The notes below the pieces were generated by a model, which did not search any database, had not been told where the DNA came from, and worked only from the letters and a program-made list of their open reading frames with translations. A stretch of DNA of 42,503 bases, taken from the NCBI GenBank assembly GCA_009995545.1, contig JAACPI010000007.1, forward strand, positions 1 through 42,503, read 5' to 3'. A program made the position numbers and the translations under genes. Positions 8,469 through 17,203 of the stretch are shown here, piece by piece. The DNA is from a bacterium. GTDB lineage: Bacteria > Patescibacteriota > WWE3 > 2-01-FULL-39-13 > JAACPI01. Each line of letters opens with the position of its first letter. Positions within the stretch are counted from its first letter, which is position 1.

Positions 8469-9017
8469 TTAGCTTTCTGAGGTATCCGTCAAAAAATAAT
8501 TTTGGTGAGAGTAAAATGCTATGTTTAGGTCATTACCCGATTGTACAAAGGCACCTGTATAACCATATTCCGCTAATAGATTATTAGCCGTTTGAGCTGT
8601 TGTTTGTAAAATATAAGGTTGAGTTGGTTGTAAATAATAAGGGTCCCTGTAAAAAGTTTTATCGGCAAACATTATCTCCACTGCCATTTTTGTAAGTCCA
8701 TCGCGTTCAAGATCTGCTAAATCTAAACCATTAGAGTCGTAATGATCACGAGCTGCTTGCGTTATAAAAGAACCCTCCAATTGTGACTTTTGTGCTTTGT
8801 GTTGCTGTATTTGTACTTCTACCCTTGACCGATCTCCATTTAAATAGGGGCTAGTGCTAACTATGTACAACTTTTCGATTGCTATTTTATGATAAAGTAG
8901 AGTGGTATTAATATCATATAGTAATCTAGTAATACCTATAGGATCTAGAGCAAGTATACTACTTATGATAGCCCTTTCTGCCAGTTCATTTGTTCCTTTA
9001 CTAGGTGTTATATACAT
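8469..9017 (-). CDS. Hypothetical protein, 182 aa
   Basis: Unrecognised soluble protein without signal peptide or membrane helix. The N-terminal half is helical (NELAERAIISSILALDPIG), followed by a charged segment (QIQQHKAQKSQLEG) and a Tyr/Gln/Pro-rich C-terminal part. It stands alone between tRNA-Arg(TCT) and tRNA-Arg(TCG). No clear -10 box of the local type is seen before its ATG. Coding status is likely from length and residue composition. Confidence 0.6.
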   Translation of the reverse strand: MYITPSKGTNELAERAIISSILALDPIGITRLLYDINTTLLYHKIAIEKLYIVSTSPYLNGDRSRVEVQIQQHKAQKSQLEGSFITQAARDHYDSNGLDLADLERDGLTKMAVEIMFADKTFYRDPYYLQPTQPYILQTTAQTANNLLAEYGYTGAFVQSGNDLNIAFYSHQNYFLTDTSES

Positions 9018-9131
9018 TTATATTTAAAATTAAGCCCCGCTATTCTAAGAAATTAAACTCATTGTGTCAACTATAGGTTATACTTGGATTAGGGGTAGCT
9101 GTTTGGTTAAAGTTTAAAAAATGTTATTTTG

Positions 9132-9207
9132 TGGCGCGCCCGGTAGGATTCGAACCCACAACCCCTTGTTCCGAAGACAAGTGCTCTAGCCGTTAAGCTA
9201 CGGGCGC
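9132..9207 (-). tRNA. tRNA-Arg (TCG)
   Basis: Anticodon stem CTTGT/ACAAG with loop CTTCGGA, anticodon TCG (codon CGA). The acceptor stem is identical to that of the nearby tRNA-Arg(TCT), GCGCCCG/CGGGCGC. Discriminator G and encoded CCA. Confidence 0.95.
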
Positions 9208-9281
9208 TATATTTTGTTATTATACTACCCTTTATGCCTATATTAGAAAATTATTTACTTTTTTTGCCATTTTTTAGATCG

Positions 9282-9290
9282 TGGTATAAT
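9282..9290 (+). promoter_or_regulatory. Extended -10 promoter
   Basis: TGG-TATAAT ending eight bases before the ATG of the lysozyme-like gene at 9299. Predicted transcription start is within about two bases of the start codon. Confidence 0.65.
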
Positions 9291-9298
9291 AATTAGGT

Positions 9299-10045
9299 AT
9301 GAAACAGACTATTACTAGTCTCACTTTAAACGACAAACCTGCACGTACTCAAATAAATTCACTAGCAAAAAAACCTAGTATAATTGAGTCTGCTAGCCTT
9401 TATTTAAAAAGAATAAGGTTAGAGTATTTAAACTTTAATCTGAGTAAAAAACACTTAGTTTATACACCTTTTATACTTGCCCCTGTTTTAGTATTAATGA
9501 TTCTTGGTTATTACACCTTTATATATAGACCCGGAAAGGTTTTAGGAGAATCTACACAAGATAGTTACAGTATTTACGCTAATAATGTTAAAGACACAAA
9601 AACCTACGATATAGACGCTAAAACTAAAGACGCTAGAGCCCAAAAAGTTAAATTATTTTTTGAAAAGTATAACGCCCCCTTGGCAGACCATTCAGATTAT
9701 ATAGTAGAAATGGCCGATAAATACGGGGTAGATTGGAAATTAGTAAGCGCCATTGGCTATTGTGAGGGTAATGGTGGTAAAAAAATCCCCGAAAATTCTT
9801 ACAATACTTGGGGTTGGGCCGCCAGCGAAAAAGATTTAGCAGAAAAAAGCGGAAATTACAGATTAGGATCTTGGGAATCCGCTATTGAAACAGTAACTAG
9901 AGGACTTAAAAAAGGCTATATTGATAAAGGCTTAGTTACCCCAGAAGAAATAATGGCAAAGTATGCACCTCCTAGTGTTGATAAAGGTGGTCCTTGGGCA
10001 AAGTGTGTTAATCAATATTTAACGGAGATCGATAATATAAATTAA
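9299..10045 (+). CDS. Membrane-anchored lysozyme-like (transglycosylase/glucosaminidase-fold) protein
   Basis: Residues 1-52 are basic and cytoplasmic, 53-75 form one membrane helix, and KVLGEST follows at the outer face. The extracytoplasmic domain (about 112-248) has a lysozyme-like pattern: IVEMADKYGVDWKLVSAIG, then YCEGNGGKK with a Glu where the catalytic acid lies in soluble transglycosylases, NTWGWA, a WESAIETVTRGLKKGY helix and a terminal GGPWAKCVNQYL. It probably cuts or binds peptidoglycan. The two cysteines (YCEG and KCVN) may form a disulfide. An extended -10 box eight bases before the ATG supports this start. It stands alone, followed by a 116-bp gap with no visible feature. Confidence 0.75.
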   Translation: MKQTITSLTLNDKPARTQINSLAKKPSIIESASLYLKRIRLEYLNFNLSKKHLVYTPFILAPVLVLMILGYYTFIYRPGKVLGESTQDSYSIYANNVKDTKTYDIDAKTKDARAQKVKLFFEKYNAPLADHSDYIVEMADKYGVDWKLVSAIGYCEGNGGKKIPENSYNTWGWAASEKDLAEKSGNYRLGSWESAIETVTRGLKKGYIDKGLVTPEEIMAKYAPPSVDKGGPWAKCVNQYLTEIDNIN

Positions 10046-10161
10046 AACGTAGGATTTTGGATTTAGAAAAAATTGGTTATTAACCCCCGACTTCTCTAAC
10101 TACTGCCTGCTAAATTCCTCAGCCATTTGCTCTGTCAACGTCTATCCTATATTATAAAAAA

Positions 10162-10992
10162 GTGAATAAATTTACTTTTATCTCATTATTATTAATTGGT
10201 TTTTTTCTTGTAGCGGTAAGTTATAACGCTAACGAACAAAAAGACCCTACACAGGATTCTACTTCTAATCCTTTTGCACCTGCTACCCAAGACGCGGGCA
10301 ACACCCTAGGTTTACAAACATCTAAGGATACGCAACCAGAATTACAAGTAGGTTCTCCCTCAAATAACATGCAAGTTTCTGACACACCTACAGCTGTAAA
10401 ATTTACTGCAACTCCTCTAAAAGATTATAGTGACGCAGATATAAAGCGTAAGATAAATACGCCCGTACCCGACATTACTTTAAAAAAAGATACAGATTAC
10501 AAAGCTGTTATATCAACCAGTATGGGAGATATAACCATAGATTTATTTGAAGATTTAGTACCCGAAACTGTTAAAAACTTTGTATATTTAGCTAATAGTG
10601 GTTATTACAACGATGTTCCTTTTCACAGAATTAGAAAGGGTTTTATGATCCAGTCTGGTGATCCTACTGGAACCGGAGCTGGTGGGCCCGGCTATAAATT
10701 TGATGATGAAAAATTTGATGGTCAGTACACAAAAGGTACTGTTGCAATGGCAAACGCTGGTCCTAATACCAATGGAAGTCAGTTTTTTATAATGCACGAG
10801 TCTAATCCCCTACCTTTAAACTACGTAATTTTTGGCCAGGTAACTGAGGGTTTAGATATTGTAGATAAAATTGCAACAGTCGAAACAACAGATAGTGGAT
10901 CTGGAGAAAAATCTACCCCAGTAGAGCCTGTATCTATGACTTCAGTTAAAATTATTGAAGTTGCTAAAGCTCCAACGCCTGATTCTCAGTAA
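10162..10992 (+). CDS. Exported cyclophilin-type peptidyl-prolyl isomerase
   Basis: Speeds cis-trans isomerisation of proline bonds, here outside the membrane. An N-terminal hydrophobic segment (FISLLLIGFFLVAV) works as signal anchor, followed by a Pro/Thr/Gln-rich linker to about residue 105 and a cyclophilin domain (about 110-270). The domain shows the PpiB-type hallmarks FHRIRKGFMIQSGDP (active-site Arg), GTVAMANAGPNTNGSQFFI and YVIFGQV. The start is GTG, eight bases after a TATATT -10 box, which fits a leaderless transcript. It probably helps fold exported proteins. Transcription runs into an inverted-repeat element before the convergent sod gene. Confidence 0.93.
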   Translation: MNKFTFISLLLIGFFLVAVSYNANEQKDPTQDSTSNPFAPATQDAGNTLGLQTSKDTQPELQVGSPSNNMQVSDTPTAVKFTATPLKDYSDADIKRKINTPVPDITLKKDTDYKAVISTSMGDITIDLFEDLVPETVKNFVYLANSGYYNDVPFHRIRKGFMIQSGDPTGTGAGGPGYKFDDEKFDGQYTKGTVAMANAGPNTNGSQFFIMHESNPLPLNYVIFGQVTEGLDIVDKIATVETTDSGSGEKSTPVEPVSMTSVKIIEVAKAPTPDSQ

Positions 10993-11006
10993 GGTTTTTT
11001 ATTGGT

Positions 11007-11131
11007 GTCATTCCGAGTATACGAGGAATCCCTCTTTTAATTAACAAGTAGTACTGGAAAATGTTTTTCTCTTAATAAATAAGGTCGTCGTGGTCGATGA
11101 AATAAGATTGCTTCACTTTGTTCGCAATGAC
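11007..11131. repeat. Inverted pair of GTCATTCCGAG / GCAATGAC repeat modules
   Basis: Two related hairpins face each other: GTCATTCCGAG....GGAATC (11007-11030) and GATTGCTTC....CGCAATGAC (11106-11131). Each is itself an inverted repeat (ATTCC/GGAAT and ATTGC/GCAAT), and the second resembles the reverse complement of the first. TCATTSCGAG-type interspersed repeats are common in many bacterial genomes. It fills the gap between convergent genes and may act as a bidirectional terminator. Confidence 0.6.
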
Positions 11132-11159
11132 TCTAAAGCACACTGACGATTATTTGCAT

Positions 11160-11768
11160 TTAGGCTTGAGTTTCTTTATATAAATCTTCTACTTTTTTCC
11201 AGTTAACAACATTCCACCAGTTTTCTATGTATTCTGGTCTTTTATTTTGGTAGTTTAAGTAATAGGCATGTTCCCAAACGTCTAAACCTAAAATAGGTGT
11301 GTCCCCTACCATTAAGGGGCTGTCTTGATTAGCTGTTGAGTAAACTTTTAGTCCACCGTTACTTACCACAAGCCAAGCCCAGCCACTTCCAAATCTGGTA
11401 GTTGCTGTATTGGTAAATAAGGTTTTAAATTCTTCAAAACTGTTAAATGTTTTATTTAATGCTTCGTCTAATTCTCCCTCTGGAGTTTCGCCAGCATTGT
11501 TGCTCATAATGTTCCAAAATAAATTATGGTTAGCGTGTCCCCCACCATTATTAATAACAGCTGTTTTTATTTCGGCAGGGACATTATTTATATCTTTTAA
11601 AAGCTCGTCAATATTTTTTGATCCTAAATCTGGAAAGCTTTCAATAGCTGTATTTAATTTAGCTACATAACCAGCATGGTGCTTGGTATAGTGTATTTCC
11701 ATTGTTTTAGCATCAATATAAGGTTCTAGTGCAGAAAAATCGTATGGTAGTTGGGCTTGTGTAAACAT
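11160..11768 (-). CDS. sodA: Superoxide dismutase, Mn/Fe family (Mn-type signature)
   Basis: Dismutates superoxide to peroxide and oxygen. All four metal ligands are in place: His26 (EIHYTKHH), His81 ([11 protein letters not shown]), and Asp163 and His167 ([11 protein letters not shown]). The ANQDSPL stretch with Gln148 is the pattern usually seen in manganese enzymes, so Mn use is more likely than Fe, though cambialistic use cannot be excluded. At 202 residues it is full length with no signal peptide, so it is cytoplasmic. It is transcribed alone, with divergent promoters toward the pentapeptide protein. No strong -10 box of the local type was found. Its presence implies exposure to oxygen. 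Confidence 0.96.
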   Translation of the reverse strand: MFTQAQLPYDFSALEPYIDAKTMEIHYTKHHAGYVAKLNTAIESFPDLGSKNIDELLKDINNVPAEIKTAVINNGGGHANHNLFWNIMSNNAGETPEGELDEALNKTFNSFEEFKTLFTNTATTRFGSGWAWLVVSNGGLKVYSTANQDSPLMVGDTPILGLDVWEHAYYLNYQNKRPEYIENWWNVVNWKKVEDLYKETQA

Positions 11769-11842
11769 ACTTTAATTTTTGCAAACATATCGATATTAGT
11801 CAATGTATCTTAACTAAAAATTTAAAATGCTAAACTATATTT

Positions 11843-12442
11843 ATGCTAAATAATGCTTTTTTACAAAAATCCTACAGCGAAAAAAAGTTTAAAAATATAG
11901 ATACAAAACATTTAAAAATTACTGACAAAGAGTTTTTAACTTGTAAGTTTGTTAACTGCAAAATTACAGAATCTGTTTTAGAAAACTGTGTTTTTAGCGA
12001 CTGTACTTTTAAGGAATGTGACTTTTCGTTAACTAAATTTACCCACTCTAGACTTATAAATTGTGAATTTAATAGTTGCGATTTAGTAGGTATAGAGTGG
12101 TTTTTAATTCAATGGCCCGAGTGGTCAGAGTTAAAATTTAAAAAGTGCACTTTAAACAGAGGAAGTTTTAATGGTTTAGAGCTTAAAAATTTAGTTATTA
12201 CAGAATGCTTTTGTAACGAAGTAGACTTTTCGGAGTGTGACTTAAAAGGTGCCAATTTTAGTAAATCTGAATTACTTAAAAGTATTTTTAGGGGTACAAA
12301 CTTACAAAAGGCAGATTTTAGAGGAAGCAGATATTACGCGATAAACCCTGCTATAAATGATATAAAAGGAGCTAAATTTAACTTACCCGAGGCTTTATCG
12401 TTGTTGGATTATATTGGTGTGGAGATTAATGAGGGTCTTTAA
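11843..12442 (+). CDS. Pentapeptide-repeat protein
   Basis: Built from five-residue repeats of the A(D/N)LXX type (CVFSD CTFKE CDFSL; ANFSKSELLKSIFRGTNLQ), which fold into a right-handed quadrilateral beta-helix. A non-repeat segment with WFLIQWPEW interrupts the coil near residue 90, as in the two-coil Qnr/MfpA-like arrangement. The C-terminus (KGAKFNLPEALSLLDYIGVEI) also looks like that branch. Qnr and MfpA bind DNA gyrase and protect it from quinolones or toxins. A similar role here is only a possibility. TGCTAAACT (11828-11836) ends six bases before the ATG, so the mRNA should be leaderless. Many cysteines replace the usual small residues in the first half. Confidence 0.85.
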   Translation: MLNNAFLQKSYSEKKFKNIDTKHLKITDKEFLTCKFVNCKITESVLENCVFSDCTFKECDFSLTKFTHSRLINCEFNSCDLVGIEWFLIQWPEWSELKFKKCTLNRGSFNGLELKNLVITECFCNEVDFSECDLKGANFSKSELLKSIFRGTNLQKADFRGSRYYAINPAINDIKGAKFNLPEALSLLDYIGVEINEGL

Positions 12443-12448
12443 CTTGTC

Positions 12449-12814
12449 TTATTTTTTTAAATAGTCTTTATGATCCCAATGCCTGTCTCCATAGTACCCT
12501 TCCCAATTACCCCAACCTCTGTAGTAGCTAGTTAAAGTCTTACTACGTGTATTAACTATGTGTAGGTCGCCTTTGTCTATAGCCCTCCCTGGTTTATTAT
12601 AAGCAGTCTCAATTGCCAATTCCGATCCAGAAGGGTGTGTTATTACACAACCTAAAATATCATATTCTTTGCTCCTTGGTTTGACTCCTAAATTTGAAAG
12701 TTCTTTCAAATAAGTTCCTTGTAGAACAGTCGTAGCACAGGAGCTATATTTAGTTCCATATTTGTCAAAATCTCTAAGCTGGTTGTCAGATAGTCTTCTA
12801 ACTTTAGGTATCAT
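12449..12814 (-). CDS. Hypothetical protein, 121 aa
   Basis: Unrecognised small soluble protein, basic overall, with an aromatic glycine-rich tail (RGWGNWEGYYGDRHWDHK). No signal peptide, membrane helix or known motif. It ends six bases from the stop of the convergent pentapeptide gene and lies just downstream of tRNA-Gly(TCC) on the same strand, possibly on its transcript. Coding status is moderately supported by length and normal residue composition. Confidence 0.5.
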   Translation of the reverse strand: MIPKVRRLSDNQLRDFDKYGTKYSSCATTVLQGTYLKELSNLGVKPRSKEYDILGCVITHPSGSELAIETAYNKPGRAIDKGDLHIVNTRSKTLTSYYRGWGNWEGYYGDRHWDHKDYLKK

Positions 12815-12832
12815 TTAAGAGGTAGAAATTAT

Positions 12833-12907
12833 TGGAGCGGGTAGGGAGAATCGAACTCCCATATTTGGCTTGGAAAGCCAATATAATAACCATTATACGA
12901 TACCCGC
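12833..12907 (-). tRNA. tRNA-Gly (TCC)
   Basis: Anticodon stem TTGGC/GCCAA with loop TTTCCAA, anticodon TCC (codon GGA). Acceptor GCGGGTA/TACCCGC, T discriminator and encoded CCA as in the other tRNA-Gly. The D-arm is also nearly identical, so the two isoacceptors are closely related. Confidence 0.95.
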
Positions 12908-13024
12908 GGTTTGTATATACAAAATTTTACACTAAAACAGCTCATAAATGAATACTAAAAAGTCTTTGTACTGCTCTTTTTCCATAAATAATAATTAACA
13001 ACGTGTTAATATATTAGTTATCTT

Positions 13025-14296
13025 ATGAAACTAAATACAGACCATATCGAAATACTAGCACCTGCGGGTTCTTTTGAATCGTTAAGCGCTGCTTTAAACG
13101 CAGGGTGTAACTCGGTGTTTTTAGGTATAGCCGACTTTAATATGCGCGCTAGTGCAGCCAGTAATTTTACTCTGCAAGATTTACCTACAATTGTAAAAAA
13201 GTGCCACAAAAAAGACGTAAAGGTTTATATAACTATAAATACTTTATTGTTTGATAACGAAATTACAAAAATGCAGCAAATTGTTGATGCTGTTAAAAAA
13301 CATAAGGTAGATGCAATTATAGCTAGTGATACAGCTACACTTATGTATGCCAAAAAAGTTGGGGTAGAGGCACACATTTCTACTCAACTTTCTGTTAGTA
13401 ATACCGAAAGTGTTAAATTTTATAGTCAGTTTTCTACCAGAATTGTTTTAGCCAGAGAACTTAATTTAGAACAAGTTGCCAAAATTTGTAGCGATATTAA
13501 AAAACAAAAAATTAAAGGTCCAACAGGTAAATTAGTTGAAATAGAAGTTTTTGCTCATGGAGCTTTATGTGTAGCTGTAAGTGGAAGATGTGCTATGAGT
13601 TTACATTGTTACAACACTTCGGCTAATAAAGGAAAATGCGCTCAAGTTTGTAGACACAGATATAAAGTTACAGATATAGATACCAACCAAGAGTTAGTTG
13701 TGGATAACAATTTTATAATGAGTAGCAGTGATTTATGTACAGTTGGAATGCTTCCACAACTTGTGCAAGCAGGGGTAAAAGTTTTAAAGTTTGAAGGTCG
13801 AGGAAGGCCTGCCGAATACGTAGATACAGTAATTTCTACTTATAAAGAGGCGTTAAAAAGTATTAGCGAGGGTACTTTTAATGGTAAAAAAGTTGATAAA
13901 TGGAACAAGGATTTAGGAACAGTTTTTAACAGGGGTTTTACCCAAAACTTTTATATGGGTAGAAAAATGGACGAGTGGGCAAAGGTTTACGGTAGTAAAG
14001 CTACAAAGCAAAAAGAACTAGCTGGAGATGTTGAAAAGTATTTTTCTAAAATTAAAGTGGTACAAGTTAAAGCCAATATACCTATCAAATCTGGTGCTGA
14101 GTTTTTAATAACAGGGCCAACTACTGGTGCAGTTACAGAAACCCTTAAAGATATTGTGGTAAATGAAAAAGTAGTTAAAACTGTTAAAAAAGGAACTAGT
14201 TTTACTTTTGTATTAGATAAAAAAGTTAGACCAAACGATAAGTTTTACATTGTAACAAAGAGATTAGTTTATCAAGATGGTAAAGATATAAGCTAA
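13025..14296 (+). CDS. U32-family protein (tRNA hydroxylation type)
   Basis: Member of peptidase family U32, whose YegQ/TrhP-like members hydroxylate U34 of tRNA using prephenate-derived chemistry, while others were described as collagenases. Visible hallmarks are the N-terminal LAPAGSFESL, the metal-cluster cysteine region FAHGALCVAVSGRCAMS with further Cys in GKCAQVCRHRY, and KFEGRGRPAEYV. The C-terminal beta-rich domain is also present. At 423 residues it matches the short bacterial form. A TGTTAATAT box (13004-13012) lies 12 bases before the ATG. No partner gene is adjacent. I favour the tRNA-modifying role because the cysteine motif is intact, but substrate assignment is uncertain. Confidence 0.85.
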   Translation: MKLNTDHIEILAPAGSFESLSAALNAGCNSVFLGIADFNMRASAASNFTLQDLPTIVKKCHKKDVKVYITINTLLFDNEITKMQQIVDAVKKHKVDAIIASDTATLMYAKKVGVEAHISTQLSVSNTESVKFYSQFSTRIVLARELNLEQVAKICSDIKKQKIKGPTGKLVEIEVFAHGALCVAVSGRCAMSLHCYNTSANKGKCAQVCRHRYKVTDIDTNQELVVDNNFIMSSSDLCTVGMLPQLVQAGVKVLKFEGRGRPAEYVDTVISTYKEALKSISEGTFNGKKVDKWNKDLGTVFNRGFTQNFYMGRKMDEWAKVYGSKATKQKELAGDVEKYFSKIKVVQVKANIPIKSGAEFLITGPTTGAVTETLKDIVVNEKVVKTVKKGTSFTFVLDKKVRPNDKFYIVTKRLVYQDGKDIS

Positions 14297-14326
14297 GATA
14301 AGGTTTTTTCTACACAATTTATAATA

Positions 14327-14412
14327 TGGTGCCGGGAAGAGGAGTTGAACCTCCACGCCCTTGCGAGCACTACGACCTCAACGTAGCCTGTCTACCATTC
14401 CAGCACCCCGGC
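14327..14412 (-). tRNA. tRNA-Leu (GAG)
   Basis: Class II tRNA with long variable arm, anticodon stem CTACG/CGTAG and loop TTGAGGT, anticodon GAG (codons CTC/CTT). Acceptor stem GCCGGGG with one terminal G-U, A discriminator and encoded CCA. Confidence 0.94.
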
Positions 14413-14507
14413 TTACTTTAATAATATAATATCATTATTTGGTCAAATTGCCGCCGTAATAACCTTCGTTTGCAAATCTTTACTTTACTCGAATAATACA
14501 TAAACAT

Positions 14508-16142
14508 CTAAACTGTCAAAGCCTTCTTAAGTGCTAAGCCTATTCCAGCCAAATTACTTGTAGGTTTATAGGCTACAAAACGAGGTTCCATGGTAGGTCT
14601 ATACTTTTTCTTAAAGGAGTTGAGGCCCTGAAAATTATAACTCCTATTCAACTTAATTATAGTAGACCTAAATAATTTTTTCCTAATAGGGTCATTATCT
14701 TTATCTCCCACACCTGACAATGGGCTTAGTCCAAGATTAACCCTTTCTATATTGCAGTCCTTCGCGTATAAGATTACTTGGGTAAACAAGTAGTCCATAA
14801 TTCCATTGGGAACTTCCTTAGTATGTCTCATTAAATCGACTGCTATTTCAATATCTAATAACTCTATTAGGCTAATGAAGGCTATAATCTGATCTAAAGG
14901 GTCTTTCACAACAAGTATTTTCTGATATTGTAATACCTCGCTGTCAAATTTTCCCATAGCAAAGCCCATTTCCGTGGTTCCTTTGCTCTGTAACCATGTG
15001 TCGCTGATTCTTTTTAGACTGGAAATTTGAAATTGAGATAACTGACTAAACATACCCCAACTTTCCATATAAAATCCTATTTTCTCGATTTTATTTAAGT
15101 TATTTCTAAATTCTTTGCCAGCACTTCCCTCTAATTTAAAATCAGAGCTTTTAACAATAGTTTCTTCGCCAATTCCAATTACACTCAGATGTAGATTTTT
15201 ATAGATTTTTGTGTACTCACCCTTTATTTGATAAAAACACATTATCCAGTCATTAGTGTTACAAAAAACAGTGTATTTTGTTACTACCTGTCTCTTTTCG
15301 TTTTTAGGGCCAATAGGGTCCCCTAGAACTATGCAGTACCTACCATAAAGGGCATATATAATTACAGAATTTTTATAAAAAAAATACCTCTTATTTTTAT
15401 CAAAAGCAAAAGAACTTATTGGTGAATCGATGTATTTACCTAAGATACCTTTTACTCTTTCTCTATCGGAGTCACTCTGGTTGTTCTCAATAAAAACCGG
15501 TGATAGTAAAGAAAAAAGGGTGTAGATATAAAATAAAGACCCCATTAAATATAAGGATTCTATAAACCACCTTGTTTGGTGGAGGTACATAACTAAATTA
15601 GGGTTGTAAAACAAAAATGCTGTAAAAAATATATTGGACAGTATCCCTCCTATAGGAATCTGTGTGTGAACAGATTTAGAATATAAAAAGAAACCGGAAA
15701 TCCCATAAGCAAAAATAACTAAAAAAATGGAAAGCATTCTTACAGGAAGTTTTTTAAGGCTAACTTGATTTGATTTACTACTGAAATGATTTTTTGATTT
15801 TAGTAGGGGGATTAATAATAAAAAATTAAATAAGGATTCCTCCCAATCAAAACCTTTAATTAAGTGCACAAGGGCAGAAATTACTAGCGTAAAAACAATT
15901 ACGAAATAAGCAGTCTTTTTTCCTCGGTGTATTGCAGGGGCCAACATAATTAACACCATCCCGAGAAATAAGGCGGTAAGCCTTCCACCGTATTGGGCTT
16001 CTACACTTAAAAATTCAGATAAAAATTGTTTACGTTCCAATACACTTGGATAAAGACTGGAGATTAAATTAACAACACCTGTTGCAAGTACTAAGATGCT
16101 TAAAATTGCCCTGGGAGAGGAAGAAATTTTCTTAATTTTCAC
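14508..16142 (-). CDS. mprF: MprF-like phosphatidylglycerol aminoacyltransferase (DUF2156)
   Basis: Residues 1 to about 220 hold roughly six membrane helices. Residues 230-544 form the DUF2156 double acetyltransferase-like domain that transfers an amino acid from aminoacyl-tRNA to phosphatidylglycerol in MprF. Typical stretches are YCIVLGDPIGPK, MGFAMGKFDS, RVNLGLSPLSGVGD and the C-terminal YNFQGLNSFKKKYRP...EPRFVAY. At 544 residues it lacks much of the flippase part of classical MprF (about 850 aa), so flipping may need another protein. The product would lower the negative charge of the membrane and give resistance to cationic peptides. The start is GTG. It follows the slipin gene by 77 bp containing an inverted repeat. 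Confidence 0.85.
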   Translation of the reverse strand: MKIKKISSSPRAILSILVLATGVVNLISSLYPSVLERKQFLSEFLSVEAQYGGRLTALFLGMVLIMLAPAIHRGKKTAYFVIVFTLVISALVHLIKGFDWEESLFNFLLLIPLLKSKNHFSSKSNQVSLKKLPVRMLSIFLVIFAYGISGFFLYSKSVHTQIPIGGILSNIFFTAFLFYNPNLVMYLHQTRWFIESLYLMGSLFYIYTLFSLLSPVFIENNQSDSDRERVKGILGKYIDSPISSFAFDKNKRYFFYKNSVIIYALYGRYCIVLGDPIGPKNEKRQVVTKYTVFCNTNDWIMCFYQIKGEYTKIYKNLHLSVIGIGEETIVKSSDFKLEGSAGKEFRNNLNKIEKIGFYMESWGMFSQLSQFQISSLKRISDTWLQSKGTTEMGFAMGKFDSEVLQYQKILVVKDPLDQIIAFISLIELLDIEIAVDLMRHTKEVPNGIMDYLFTQVILYAKDCNIERVNLGLSPLSGVGDKDNDPIRKKLFRSTIIKLNRSYNFQGLNSFKKKYRPTMEPRFVAYKPTSNLAGIGLALKKALTV

Positions 16143-16180
16143 TAAGTTCGTAAATTATTTAATGGTTATACCTTTGATTA

Positions 16181-16209
16181 GGGGGAGAACTTGTAAAAGT
16201 CTCTCCCCT
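16181..16209. repeat. Inverted repeat between slipin and mprF
   Basis: GGGGGAGA pairs with TCTCCCCT across a 13-nt loop, eight pairs with one G-U, plus an outer A-T. On the minus strand no U-run follows, so it is more likely an RNA-stabilising or attenuating hairpin than a simple terminator. Confidence 0.5.
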
Positions 16210-16219
16210 TCTTAAAGTA

Positions 16220-16990
16220 CTAAGTGTGGGATTTAGACTTTGTGTAATCTGCCACTCCTTCTAAAGCTCGTAATGCCTCAATAGGTATTGCAAATACCAC
16301 GGTATTACTCTGATCACTAGATAAGTCATTTAAAGTGTTTAAAGTTCTTAAATGAAGTGCTCCCGGATTTTGAGATAATGTTTTAGCAGCTTCTGCCAAA
16401 TTTTTAGCAGAGATTACTTCCCCTTCACTATTTATAATACTTGCTCTTTTTTCTCTTTCTGCCTCTGCCTGTTTAGCCATGGTTCGTACCATGTTTTCAG
16501 GCAAAATTATGTCTTTTAACTCTACACTTATTACTTCTATTCCCCACTCTTCAGCTTGGGGTTTTATAATACTTTCGATTCTTTCTGCAATTTTATCTCG
16601 AGCACTTAGTAGATAGTCTAAATCTGCCTCGCCCATTACGTTTCGCATTGTAGTTTGAGCTAGGTTACTTATTGCCCAATAAAAGTTCTCAACTTCTAAA
16701 ACTGCTTTTGCTGCATCCGCTATTTTGTAGTAAATAACTGCACTAACCTTAATAGAAATGTTGTCTTTGGTCATTGCCTCTTGATCGGATAAATCTACTG
16801 CTTTTGTTCTAATATCTACTTTTTGAAACGATTGAAATATTGGAACTACAATTTTCCACCCAGGCCCTAAAATACCTGTAAATCGGCCCATGGTAAAAAG
16901 TAATCCTCTTTCGTACTCGTTTATTTGTTTTAAAAACGAGAGTATTAAAATTAGTGGGAATATAAGTAAGAAAAGAAAGAATCCGGCCAT
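16220..16990 (-). CDS. Slipin/stomatin-like SPFH-domain protein
   Basis: One N-terminal membrane helix (GFFLFLLIFPLILILSFL) is followed by an SPFH/Band 7 domain: RGLLFTMGRFTGILGPGW, VDIRTKAVDLSDQEAMTKDN, VSAVIYYKIADAAKAV and GIEVISVELKDIILPENM. A short coiled-coil region (AKQAEAEREKRASII) precedes the C-terminal oligomerisation helix. Such proteins build large membrane-bound cages and organise membrane microdomains. The usual NfeD partner is not adjacent. The next gene on the same strand is mprF-like, so a shared membrane-lipid context is plausible. Length of 256 residues is normal for the family. Confidence 0.93.
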   Translation of the reverse strand: MAGFFLFLLIFPLILILSFLKQINEYERGLLFTMGRFTGILGPGWKIVVPIFQSFQKVDIRTKAVDLSDQEAMTKDNISIKVSAVIYYKIADAAKAVLEVENFYWAISNLAQTTMRNVMGEADLDYLLSARDKIAERIESIIKPQAEEWGIEVISVELKDIILPENMVRTMAKQAEAEREKRASIINSEGEVISAKNLAEAAKTLSQNPGALHLRTLNTLNDLSSDQSNTVVFAIPIEALRALEGVADYTKSKSHT

Positions 16991-17063
16991 TTTTATATAA
17001 AAATTACTGTTATGTAAATTCTACATTTAAATATTAGAAAATACCAATCAAAGGGTGTGAATG

Positions 17064-17139
17064 TGGTGGCCACTGTTGGACTTGAACCAACGACTTCCAC
17101 AATGTGAATGTGACACTCTACCAGCTGAGTTAAGTGGCC
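17064..17139 (-). tRNA. tRNA-Val (CAC)
   Basis: Anticodon stem TCACA/TGTGG with loop TTCACAT, anticodon CAC (codon GTG). Perfect GGCCACT/AGTGGCC acceptor stem, A discriminator and encoded CCA. Confidence 0.94.
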
Positions 17140-17203
17140 TTAAACACTTTTATTCTAATCTAGGTAATATTCTAAGTCGAGGCTAATTTGAAGAAGTAAG
17201 AGT

